Shown here: positions 28,901-36,532 of the stretch, in pieces
Numbering within the stretch: the first letter of the stretch is position 1
Layout: each line of letters begins with the position of its first letter
Source of the DNA: a virus
IMG/VR virus record: IMGVR_UViG_3300017527_000263
Location: 1 to 62,562 of that record
Reading direction: 5' to 3' (one strand)
Length of the DNA: 62,562 bases
Notes under the pieces: generated by a model
Databases searched by the model: none
Told to the model about the DNA's origin: nothing
Seen by the model: only the letters and a program-made list of their open reading frames with translations
Translations under genes and position numbers: made by a program

Positions 28901-31616
28901 TTGCGTTGTCTGTGGTCGCCGTGCCATAGTCTGCGGTTGTAATCGTGAAGTCTTGGTTGGTCCCATCCCAAGAGGCTTTAACATCATTGCTTGTACCAAA
29001 CTCAATACCCTCGCCATCAGGGAGTCCAATGTCAAGGTTTGCTTCAAGTCCTGTAGCAGAGCTTGTCAGTGTGACGCTTTGGTCCGCCTGGAACTTGACC
29101 ACGCTTGCGTCGCCAAGATAAATTTCATTCCATTCAGCAGCGGCGGTTCCAAGGGTGCCAGTACCACCGGTCACGCTGATTGAAGTAATATTTGTTGCGG
29201 TAGACACCATCGCGTAATCATCAGTATCACCGTCTGGGGCAATAACAACATCCCCAGAACTTGCAGCAACTATTCCGTCTGTATCATCATGGTATGCTGC
29301 TATGTATTTGTCGTCACCATCAGAGAGAACCCTAAGTTCCCCTCGTTCGTTGGCATCCTTGCCTTCGATTTCAACAATGGCATTTACAGCGTCCTCTGCG
29401 TTCCTTAAATTCAAAACGCCGTCAGACCAAACAAGATCAACATCTGTCCCGCCGAAATACACTTCTGCCGTGTCGCTGTTTTCAGCAAAAGTCACATAAT
29501 TATTTGCGGATTGATCTACTGTGGCACCATCGCTCAATGTAATCGCATCAGACACGCCAATCGTTGACACACCAGACCACGCACCGGATGTTAATGTCGC
29601 GGTACCATCTGAAAGCGTGGAAGAAAGTGTAAGAGCACCGGTCACGGTTGTCGCTGGAGTAATTACTACCCCGGCAGCACCGGAACTAGCGATCTGCACA
29701 ATCTCACTGGAATCAACGGTTAAGGCATTCACATCGGTTCCAGCAGCATCAGCCTCAAACATAATATCGTCAGCGTTTTCAAGCCGGATAGTACCCGCGT
29801 CTGCTGGGTCAGACCCGAACGAGAGAGACGCAACTGCGGAAACATTATCACTATCATCAATGATTACGCCGCTGGTTTGGCCCAAACTGCCTGTGCCATC
29901 AGAACGAACTACGGCGTGGTCAGTGTTTGTTCCGTCTGTAAGAAAAACAGAACCCGTAGCGTTCGACAACGTAACAGTATAATCAGCGTCAGGGTTTGCG
30001 GACGTAACTTTGATCTCGTTGGTATTGGAGCTTGTGCCTTCAAACCACAGGGCATCCCCGCCCGTGGGGGCAGTAGACGCTTCAGTAAAGACTTCACCAC
30101 CACCGTCGTCAGCACCAACTTCTGTTACTGTACCCGCGCCAGATGGGTCGCCCCATGACAAAGTTGCGCTTCCGTCAGTTTTAAGGTACTGTGACGCCGT
30201 ACCGTCCGCTGGGGGTAATATATATGCCACAGACTCTGTTGTGGTCCCCGCTGGAGCAATGGATGTGGTATGCCCCGCGTCACTGTGTAGAGAGAGGACA
30301 CCATCAAGGGTGGACACCACACCAAGTTCAAGGCCGTTATCGTCAAACTGTGCGACCTGCGCTTCGTCAACTTGGATGATAACCCGGCCCTCGTCTGCGG
30401 TGGCATCAGCAGTCTGAGTCTGGATCAGTAAATAATCAACAGTCTGTCCACCACTGTCGAATACAGTCTGAACAATAGACTCTTCTGCGTCCGCGCTCCC
30501 CTGTCTAATTTCAGGGTTTGCATCGTTTACCGCCTCGTATTGGATAACGTCGGGGGTATTCGCAGCAATGTTTACATCAGATTCCAACACCATTGTATCT
30601 GTGCTGCCAAGATCAACATAAACAGTGTTATCTACACCTTGTAGTTGGTCAACAGAGGTAATGTCGTAGTCGCCAACATCAGCATCCTCGGTAAGTACAA
30701 AATCGACAACTGCAACCGTTCCATCAGAAGCAAGGGTAGCATCGCCGCCTACAGCTACAGGGTTGTAATTGGTGGCGTCACCAACCCAGATAGCCCCTGC
30801 CGTGTTAGTCGTTGCAAAAATATCATCACCAGTAACATAAACATCACCAGTAGCGATAACATCTTTTGTCACATGGATGTCACCATCTTCATCAATCTCC
30901 AATTCTACATTATCGCCAACACCGGCGGCAGAGCTGCCTATTTCAAGAGTATTGCCGGTATCATCGACCCTGATTTCCCAATCAGTCCCGTCAGTTTCAT
31001 CGAACCGAACCGTAGGGTTGGAACCACCGACTTCAGCCAACGCCCCCTCTATATAAGCATCACCAGTGACGTGGATGTCTCCATCCTCATCAATTTCAAG
31101 TTCTACGTTGTCCCCAACACCAGCGGTTGAACTACCCAGTTCAAGGGAGTTGCCGGTGTCGTCAACCCGTACTTCCCAATCAGTCCCGTCTGTCTCGTCA
31201 AATTGCAACACTGGGTCATTACCGGCTACCGGGGCAAGAACATCAGTCCCGATGGTCAGGCTGTACGCAGTCTTAAACTCGGCCTCAGTCAGCGACTTGA
31301 TTGTGTCAAGATCGTGCATAACCGCGATTTCGTCTCCGTTCAACGTCCCGCTGGTGTCAACCGCACCACCGGCCAATGAAGCACTAACGGTAATGTAATC
31401 ACCGTCATCAGAAACGCTTACGTTTGTGCCTGCTCTGAAAGCACCCGCGCCTCCGTCGTACAGGTACGACTCACCAGATGCAGCGTCTATTTTCACCTTC
31501 TTTGAATCTGGCATAACCGGAGGCCCAGCGGTTTTGGTTGGGTCATATGGCTCCTCGACACAACCGACAAAACTAAGAAATGTAAGTGCTACGATTGCTG
31601 CGATAAGCCGTTTCAT
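25911..31616 (-). CDS. giant repetitive lipoprotein-like fibre protein
   Basis: A 1901-residue protein begun at MKRLIAAIVALTFLSFVGC after AAGGAGAACAGT. The opening is a lipoprotein signal with an FVGC lipobox. The body is Asp/Gly/Ala/Thr-rich with repeated blocks: two 66-residue repeats around FDETDGTDWEVRVDDTGN, and recurring AADGANIGGTSLEFSDVYLA-like units in the C-terminal half. Such proteins form long trimeric fibres or adhesins. The C-terminal 100 residues look like a globular cap (YRVRDAEVATIDVDDAEKIN). The anchor role of the lipobox is inferred. Opposite-strand frames here are shadows. Confidence 0.78.
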   Translation of the reverse strand: MKRLIAAIVALTFLSFVGCVEEPYDPTKTAGPPVMPDSKKVKIDAASGESYLYDGGAGAFRAGTNVSVSDDGDYITVSASLAGGAVDTSGTLNGDEIAVMHDLDTIKSLTEAEFKTAYSLTIGTDVLAPVAGNDPVLQFDETDGTDWEVRVDDTGNSLELGSSTAGVGDNVELEIDEDGDIHVTGDAYIEGALAEVGGSNPTVRFDETDGTDWEIRVDDTGNTLEIGSSAAGVGDNVELEIDEDGDIHVTKDVIATGDVYVTGDDIFATTNTAGAIWVGDATNYNPVAVGGDATLASDGTVAVVDFVLTEDADVGDYDITSVDQLQGVDNTVYVDLGSTDTMVLESDVNIAANTPDVIQYEAVNDANPEIRQGSADAEESIVQTVFDSGGQTVDYLLIQTQTADATADEGRVIIQVDEAQVAQFDDNGLELGVVSTLDGVLSLHSDAGHTTSIAPAGTTTESVAYILPPADGTASQYLKTDGSATLSWGDPSGAGTVTEVGADDGGGEVFTEASTAPTGGDALWFEGTSSNTNEIKVTSANPDADYTVTLSNATGSVFLTDGTNTDHAVVRSDGTGSLGQTSGVIIDDSDNVSAVASLSFGSDPADAGTIRLENADDIMFEADAAGTDVNALTVDSSEIVQIASSGAAGVVITPATTVTGALTLSSTLSDGTATLTSGAWSGVSTIGVSDAITLSDGATVDQSANNYVTFAENSDTAEVYFGGTDVDLVWSDGVLNLRNAEDAVNAIVEIEGKDANERGELRVLSDGDDKYIAAYHDDTDGIVAASSGDVVIAPDGDTDDYAMVSTATNITSISVTGGTGTLGTAAAEWNEIYLGDASVVKFQADQSVTLTSSATGLEANLDIGLPDGEGIEFGTSNDVKASWDGTNQDFTITTADYGTATTDNAMVQIVVDSGANGMTSDKEVFEVLRGSTELLALDEDGDLSVAGVITPAPSTDPYFIFNEANAGDTDYWLAVDGNQDGSSNDSIFIGTGTTPGSNSVWEMNSAGDVINSGSQKASQVLLEGGTYDTTIGPGTPTESVTYQWPLADGSNGYVMTTDGSGTISWAENSPTPGGDTEDVQYNTGSGQGGEDAFAYNATNNTLSLTQAASNPTLQVGDGSFSWTHTPQAGIEGVLEIDGNVFADADITVGDDIYSLSDSAVHHYGAGSDVTVTHVADTGLTIKQLGLNTDDHPVVLTLQTAEADIAADDVLGAIYFQAPDEGTGTDAILVAGGVEVVSEGDFSASNNATKMSFKLGSSETATEKAYLTSSGNMVLDGNVVIANAGNIGSASDTDAIAIASDGSVTLTVQEIADNHVITIDDADAANGDFARFTAAGIEGRSPAEVVTQLEDLAWEYGAIAVDMSAATVTLPAISGAIIADSLTLENSETITNAVDDTFLLSRDDSGTVTVTAADDDANAALTVVAGGTGTLTLGNATNTDISIVTDGVNISEAELIILDGVTSSTAQINYLDAADGETGSGSVVFDDTPALITPNIGAATGTGLDASGTVSANLFTPDAADGANIGGTSLEFSDVYLADGSIIYLGDDQDVSITHVADTGILVNLEVEVDGTLDADGIVALGDGGDNFSVASDGIDIDTSGNITNGGTIGSGAITSTGAVEGTSLTDGTATMSSGSLSAVVGVDASGTVSANLFTPDAADGADIGSAALEFSDIYLAASSVIYGENDQGNTLTSSATGWTANLNLAATTYGSDGTISDAELLTLDNGATTEILVGGGAGSAPVWTTAEGTGAPVRAGTPTLTTPNIGAATGTSLAVTGAITGLASRGADITANTSHDTTECHSVVYVFTEIATVTLDAAADAGYGATVCYRVRDAEVATIDVDDAEKINLDGTALAAGYTVDSSGAAGEFVCLMSTTDADGSGTDGWETWGMNGTWADGGAS
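30870..31211 (-). repeat. 198-bp tandem repeat inside the giant fibre gene
   Basis: About 140 bp around 30870-31013 recurs at about 31068-31211 with a 198-bp (66-codon) offset. Differences are mostly at third codon positions, so the copies are kept at protein level. Confidence 0.75.
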
Positions 31617-31629
31617 ACTGTTCTCCTTG

Positions 31630-31914
31630 TTATGGTACCAAATCATAATTATCCTGAACGTCTGCCCACATAATAGCGTTCAGCCGTGTCTTTAAAGTCG
31701 TCCCGATTCCAGCCATCAAGTCGGTAAAATCTTGTCCCGTAATCGGAACCTCATGTTCACGGATTACTGTACCGTTTGTATCAAGAATGTTAAAGTACAC
31801 CTTCCCGCTTGGCGTTGTCGCTGAGAAAAACAACTCAACCTTTATACTTTCGGCTTGATCCGTGGTCGGCTCGTGTAATTGAATCGCCGCTGGCATAGTT
31901 ACTATTTCACCCAT
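31630..31914 (-). CDS. small hypothetical protein of fibre locus
   Basis: A 94-residue protein begun at MGEIVTMPAAIQLHEPTTDQ after GGAGGTAGTAAA. The centre reads as beta strands and the end as a helix. It lacks the signal peptide of its neighbours, so it may be a cytoplasmic chaperone or a small virion part. Confidence 0.62.
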   Translation of the reverse strand: MGEIVTMPAAIQLHEPTTDQAESIKVELFFSATTPSGKVYFNILDTNGTVIREHEVPITGQDFTDLMAGIGTTLKTRLNAIMWADVQDNYDLVP

Positions 31915-31918
31915 TTTA

Positions 31919-33661
31919 CTACCTCCATACACCGCCCTTAATCAGCGGCCAGTTATTTGATACCGGAGATGCACAACTGCATGTCGTTTCGGGGATACCG
32001 GAGTAGCAGTCAATAAGACCATCCCCATCGTTATCTATCCCATCATCACATGCGTCTATACTATCCCCGTAAGTTCCGGTTTCTGAGGACAGACAATATT
32101 CTTCAGCCGTTACACAATCGGAGTCGGCGCAATCGGCATCTCCATCTCCGTCGTTATCCACCCCGCCATCATTGCAAATTTCTTCATTCGCTGGCGGTGA
32201 CGGTGCGCCCTGAAAATCAACTGCCCCCATATCCCATGTACTCACTGTGGAAAGTGTGGCAGTACGAGCATCCGTGTCAGTATCTAAAAATAATTGTGTA
32301 ATCTCAGCACTCATATCAATACCGTCTTCAACCCCAGGGGAACCGTCTTCAAACGCTACATCAGATATAAGAATCTCATCTGATGGTGTGTTCGTGAACC
32401 TTCCGGCTGTTTCAAAATCAGGCACCGCGATTATATCATTTTGATGGGCGTAAATAGTTTGGGTGTTCCACATATTTGGGCCAAACTCCATTCCACTGAA
32501 GTTACCTATAACGTCAATATATTGTGCTTCCGAAGCCCAACTAATGTTTCCCTTAAACTCACTGCCCGTTGTTGCCGCTGCATCCAAATAATATCTATTT
32601 GAAAGCCTTGCTGTTCGTTTGCAAATAAAAGTATTGTTCAAAATTTTAATATTTGTCCAATCTGTTTGGCCGAAGTAAGGGCTTACATAATCGTTTTGCA
32701 CAGCTCCCCAGAATCCGATTTCAGTGCCTATCACCACATTACCGGCAACCAGCACATTATCAAGCATACCCGTTGTTCCAGACCGTATTGGTTCTTCTTC
32801 AGTAACACCTATACCAATGCCTTTGTTGGGGGAAATATCGTCAGACCCGCGCACCACTAAGTTGTGGGTGACTTCTATATTGGAAGACCGACCCACATAA
32901 ACGCCAACCTTACAATCTCTTGACGTGTTTTTAGTAACGATGCAGTCTGAACTTCCTTGATATATACCAAAACATTCGGCTCTCGTATGCTCTGCTAAGT
33001 TACCTGTCATCGTAACATTGTCACAAAAATATGTTGCTACCCCTCCGGACGTATTGTCGTTGTCCGTTTCAAGCATTCGTCTACCGAAATCACTAAATTC
33101 GTTATCTTCCACAGTGCCATAAGAACACCGTTTGAAGTGTCCCGCCAACCGGAAAATATTAGACACCGCACAATCTTGTAGTATAAAATGATCTGAATCA
33201 ATAAACTGTATCCCAACACCCTCCGCGTTTTTAACATTAAGATTTTCGACTGTTACGTAATCAACATTATTTACTTTTAACAGTCCATCCCAACAGGGCC
33301 ATTCCGGTTTTTTCAGGCATGGTATCTTGCTAGGTCCAGAAGGATAAACATCCTGGCCATCTATGATTGGGTCAGTGCCGCTACCCCACGCGCCAATAAT
33401 AACTCTATCCCCAGATGTGCCTGTCCAATCAACATAAACATGGGGATAACCTACGGTAAAAGTATGAGATTCGCCTTTCTCAAAATACAAATCATCCCCG
33501 GTAGAAAGTGTGGGGTACGCTGTGCGGAAAGCCGCATAATTGGCGAACCCTGGATCGGCTCCATAGGTTGCAACTGCGGTTGATCCGATGTAGTAAGAGG
33601 TTCCCGCATGAACAGCCGAGGCGAAAAGCAAGATTATAAGGAATATGCTTCTACTGGCCAT
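31919..33661 (-). CDS. exported parallel beta-helix protein with Asp/Cys metal-binding repeats
   Basis: A 580-residue protein with signal peptide MASRSIFLIILLFASAVHAG. The main part is a right-handed beta-helix (VDYVTVENLNVKNAEG and similar coils). The last 90 residues carry CNDGGVDNDGDGDADC and CDDGIDNDGDGLIDC, calcium- or copper-binding MopE-like repeats frequent in secreted deltaproteobacterial proteins. It overlaps its upstream neighbour by 11 bases. The metal repeats and signal suggest an exported or surface-held protein. Confidence 0.75.
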   Translation of the reverse strand: MASRSIFLIILLFASAVHAGTSYYIGSTAVATYGADPGFANYAAFRTAYPTLSTGDDLYFEKGESHTFTVGYPHVYVDWTGTSGDRVIIGAWGSGTDPIIDGQDVYPSGPSKIPCLKKPEWPCWDGLLKVNNVDYVTVENLNVKNAEGVGIQFIDSDHFILQDCAVSNIFRLAGHFKRCSYGTVEDNEFSDFGRRMLETDNDNTSGGVATYFCDNVTMTGNLAEHTRAECFGIYQGSSDCIVTKNTSRDCKVGVYVGRSSNIEVTHNLVVRGSDDISPNKGIGIGVTEEEPIRSGTTGMLDNVLVAGNVVIGTEIGFWGAVQNDYVSPYFGQTDWTNIKILNNTFICKRTARLSNRYYLDAAATTGSEFKGNISWASEAQYIDVIGNFSGMEFGPNMWNTQTIYAHQNDIIAVPDFETAGRFTNTPSDEILISDVAFEDGSPGVEDGIDMSAEITQLFLDTDTDARTATLSTVSTWDMGAVDFQGAPSPPANEEICNDGGVDNDGDGDADCADSDCVTAEEYCLSSETGTYGDSIDACDDGIDNDGDGLIDCYSGIPETTCSCASPVSNNWPLIKGGVWR

Positions 33662-35726
33662 AAGTACCTGCCCGAATCTGGTCCCTTGTAGTTGATGAAA
33701 TCAGGACGTCCCAGAATGTCCACTCATCGAGATTGCCATCGAAAGTAAAAGTACTCCCTGTTCCAATCGTGGTCGCGTTAGCCGCATTCAGGTTGGCGAT
33801 CCCTTCAGACAAAGAAGCTGACGAAACCGGTGACCCTAGCGTATCTCCGGCAGTTTCGTCCCACACATACATAGAATAAAGGTCGTTGCCGTTGTCAATA
33901 GTGATAGCAAAAAAGTACCACTGATCATCCGTTACAGCCGATCCGTAGTAGTAATCTTCATAAGTAGTATCATCGTTACCATCGACCCGCAAAAGCAGCC
34001 TATTATTAGACGCCATAGCAATGACGATAGCTGTATTGCCTGAAGTGTCTTTTTTGAAAAGCGACCGGGTTGCGTCGGTAGATTCAGCCTTGAACCAACC
34101 AGTGATGGAAATCAACCCAGACGTTGCCCATCCAAAAACATCAGTAGAGTCTGCATGAACGGTAAAATAGTCTGAGTCTGATTGCTCCATGTCTACAGAC
34201 GCCGCCCCCTCGATATAATTAACGGCATCTGCAACAGGCGTATTGCCTGCGGTCAAGTCCCAAGCACCAGCCGTAGACGAATCAGTTTCAAGCGCCCCAG
34301 ATTCGAACAGGTAGTACCCAACACAATCAGCATCGGTTAGCAATCCTGGATTCCAACCCGCTGCACCCGCGCCGCCGTCTGCAAGTTGAACATCGGAGAA
34401 AGCATACCACCCTGTCTGGTCCGGTTTGCGATAAAGGTCAATCCAACCTATGTCTGTAATAGTTAATTTATCGCCAGCGTCCATTGTTGTTACCCAAGCA
34501 TATGTTGGCGGTGTACCACTCATATCGTTATCTTTCCACCAAATTTGGTCTGTCAACGCCGGTTGAATATACTTATCATTCGCGTCAAGTGATAATATCC
34601 GTATCACTCCCGCGTTAAGGTTAGTTATGTCATCGAGATATATCTTTGTGCCGCTACCAGAAAACGGAATTACGTTCCATTCGCCGTCATTAGCGTATGC
34701 ATTGTGGTCAGTGGTTTTTGCGGAGTCTACAACCGGTGGTCCGAGTAGACCATCATGGTTTGGAAGAATCACCGTTGCAGTTTGTGATTGATTATTTTTA
34801 CCCTTCAATGTGGTATAGTTATCACCATTATTTGACCCTTCTCGATAATCATTGGAATCGCCAGTGGTTTCACCGCGAGTCATATTTATCTCGTCGGCGT
34901 TAATCATTGTTGCCGGGGTGGTCCCGCCTATTTCACCAGGATTTTCCTTATCGAAGCCAGTGCCACCAGCCCCCCAATAAGTCGTCCAGTCCACCCCGGT
35001 TCCCGGTTCTCTCGCTGCGGTTGGATCATGTTCAACAATACATTTGTAGATTACGCCATCATTTTCAACAAGATCGTTTAGGTTGTATAAGTCGTCATCT
35101 CCGTCATCGTAGTCTACCTCCCATTCAGCAACGGGTGTTTTAATTATGTCCCTTGCGTTTTTCGCATCCGTAGCCGCTGCTATATCGCTGAAGTAAGCCC
35201 CCGCGCCGACGGCAGTCTCTAACTCGCCAAGGGTGTTCAACTCATATGTGGCCCCGCCAGTTATTGCGGGAACACCAGTGTACGCCGATACATCTGCCTC
35301 AAGACCACCAGCTTCATGCTTAATCTGTGTCGATGGCGAAGCATTGATTATGGCGATTATCTCATCGTCTGTATCAACGAGTGCTGCCGCTGTGTCGAGT
35401 TCCGACTGGCTGGCAAGATCGGTTTCCCCGTCAAGCAACCCCAATTCTGTTGACGAAACCGCGCTCATGTCTGTATAGGTTCCATCCCCGTCGCTAAACA
35501 CCGGGCCAGTGAGGGCTGTAATGGTGCTGATTGCAGTCTCATTAACAGTGGCCAGGGCGTCTGCCGTGTTCGCTGTCGTGTTCACCGCGTCGAACTCGGA
35601 GGCAGTGAGGCTGTCGCCAGTGGATTTATCAGCTACACCGGATTGCGCCCCTGTATCAAACAGTTTATATCCAGCGCACCCTGTTGTTAGAAAAAGTGCC
35701 ATCATAACTATTGCCAGTCTTCTCAT
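33651..35726 (-). CDS. lipobox fibre protein with C-terminal LamG domain
   Basis: A 691-residue protein starting MRRLAIVMMALFLTTGCAGY, with a TTGC lipobox. Residues about 20-240 are Ala/Thr/Asp-rich and likely a shaft; the C-terminal 220 residues form a concanavalin/LamG fold (GYYLFESGALETDSS, SGLISITGWFKAES, DDQWYFFAITIDNGND), used for sugar binding. GGGAGCATCACAGC precedes the ATG. Confidence 0.75.
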   Translation of the reverse strand: MRRLAIVMMALFLTTGCAGYKLFDTGAQSGVADKSTGDSLTASEFDAVNTTANTADALATVNETAISTITALTGPVFSDGDGTYTDMSAVSSTELGLLDGETDLASQSELDTAAALVDTDDEIIAIINASPSTQIKHEAGGLEADVSAYTGVPAITGGATYELNTLGELETAVGAGAYFSDIAAATDAKNARDIIKTPVAEWEVDYDDGDDDLYNLNDLVENDGVIYKCIVEHDPTAAREPGTGVDWTTYWGAGGTGFDKENPGEIGGTTPATMINADEINMTRGETTGDSNDYREGSNNGDNYTTLKGKNNQSQTATVILPNHDGLLGPPVVDSAKTTDHNAYANDGEWNVIPFSGSGTKIYLDDITNLNAGVIRILSLDANDKYIQPALTDQIWWKDNDMSGTPPTYAWVTTMDAGDKLTITDIGWIDLYRKPDQTGWYAFSDVQLADGGAGAAGWNPGLLTDADCVGYYLFESGALETDSSTAGAWDLTAGNTPVADAVNYIEGAASVDMEQSDSDYFTVHADSTDVFGWATSGLISITGWFKAESTDATRSLFKKDTSGNTAIVIAMASNNRLLLRVDGNDDTTYEDYYYGSAVTDDQWYFFAITIDNGNDLYSMYVWDETAGDTLGSPVSSASLSEGIANLNAANATTIGTGSTFTFDGNLDEWTFWDVLISSTTRDQIRAGTYGQ

Positions 35727-36130
35727 GCTGTGATGCTCCCCACACCCTTATATGACTGCGGTGTCACGATCTGCCCGTAGTTAACATGATGGAAGCCCTT
35801 GTCTGTAAGTGCGTCGTTCCACATATGGCTCTCGTCGTTAAAGACCCCCCACACCACACCAACCGTTACGGCCCCAGTGTAACTTGTGTTTTTCAGAAAC
35901 CACTGCATCATCAACCCAAGTGCCATGAAAGCGTAATTATCACAGTCTGCCCTATCCGCCGCGTACTCGTACCAGCCGAGAATATATGCAGCAGACTCAC
36001 GCGCCTTCACAAAATCGGAGTGCTTCGGTACGGAATAGTCTCTGTCAAACAGCATGTTTCCAGACCCGAAAAGTTTACGCCTGCCGATGTTGTTGGCCTT
36101 CAGGATTTTGTCGAGTTCAGAGGCGAGCAT
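35723..36130 (-). CDS. transglutaminase-like cysteine peptidase-like protein
   Basis: A 135-residue protein. RADCDNYAFMALGLM around residue 61 and NDESHMWNDAL around 98-108 supply a Cys and His in the order of papain-like/transglutaminase-like folds. Similar small phage proteins are found near tail fibres. Substrate unknown. The third catalytic residue could be Asn or Asp after the His. It overlaps both neighbours by 1-4 bases. Confidence 0.62.
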   Translation of the reverse strand: MLASELDKILKANNIGRRKLFGSGNMLFDRDYSVPKHSDFVKARESAAYILGWYEYAADRADCDNYAFMALGLMMQWFLKNTSYTGAVTVGVVWGVFNDESHMWNDALTDKGFHHVNYGQIVTPQSYKGVGSITA

Positions 36131-36531
36131 TATTCTTCCCAGCAGAACAGAAACAGATACCCGGATGTTGCGTTGCCAGCAGCGGCGATCACCGGGGCTA
36201 TCTCAACATTGTGTGGGAGCGGTAGAACCACATCCACATTCTTAAACTCTCCGTCTGTAGAGTTCGACAAGTTTGCACCGGTTCCGTGAAGTAGGTCAGC
36301 CACGGCCACCCTAACCCCCGTTTTTAGCAAAATACTCCCAGTGAGAACCAAGTCAAAATTGTCAGTCACCCCCGACTTCGGAACGGACAAAAACGTATTG
36401 ACCGAACCGCTTGGGATACTCAAGGAACCAACACTGCTTACATCGCCAGAAGCGTCAGATGTCCATTCCCAGATAATAGTTCTCCACTTACCATGAAGCG
36501 TGTTCGAAATAATTGTTGCGCTGCCTGCCAT
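36130..36531 (-). CDS. virion-associated hypothetical protein
   Basis: A 133-residue protein (MAGSATIISNTLHGKWRTII) with AAGGAGAACTAAC upstream. A Trp-rich front, then a beta-rich Ser/Gly/Val sequence ending in TSGYLFLFCWEE. This layout fits small beta-sandwich virion proteins next to ejection proteins; I am not sure of a named family. Confidence 0.64.
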   Translation of the reverse strand: MAGSATIISNTLHGKWRTIIWEWTSDASGDVSSVGSLSIPSGSVNTFLSVPKSGVTDNFDLVLTGSILLKTGVRVAVADLLHGTGANLSNSTDGEFKNVDVVLPLPHNVEIAPVIAAAGNATSGYLFLFCWEE

Positions 36532-36532
36532 G

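Noticed and set aside
26251-30417. Long rightward open frames opposite the giant fibre gene
   Set aside because: They are Ser/Ala/Val/Pro-rich mirrors of the repetitive Asp/Gly/Thr coding sequence, lack ribosome sites and lie wholly inside a gene with a strong start.
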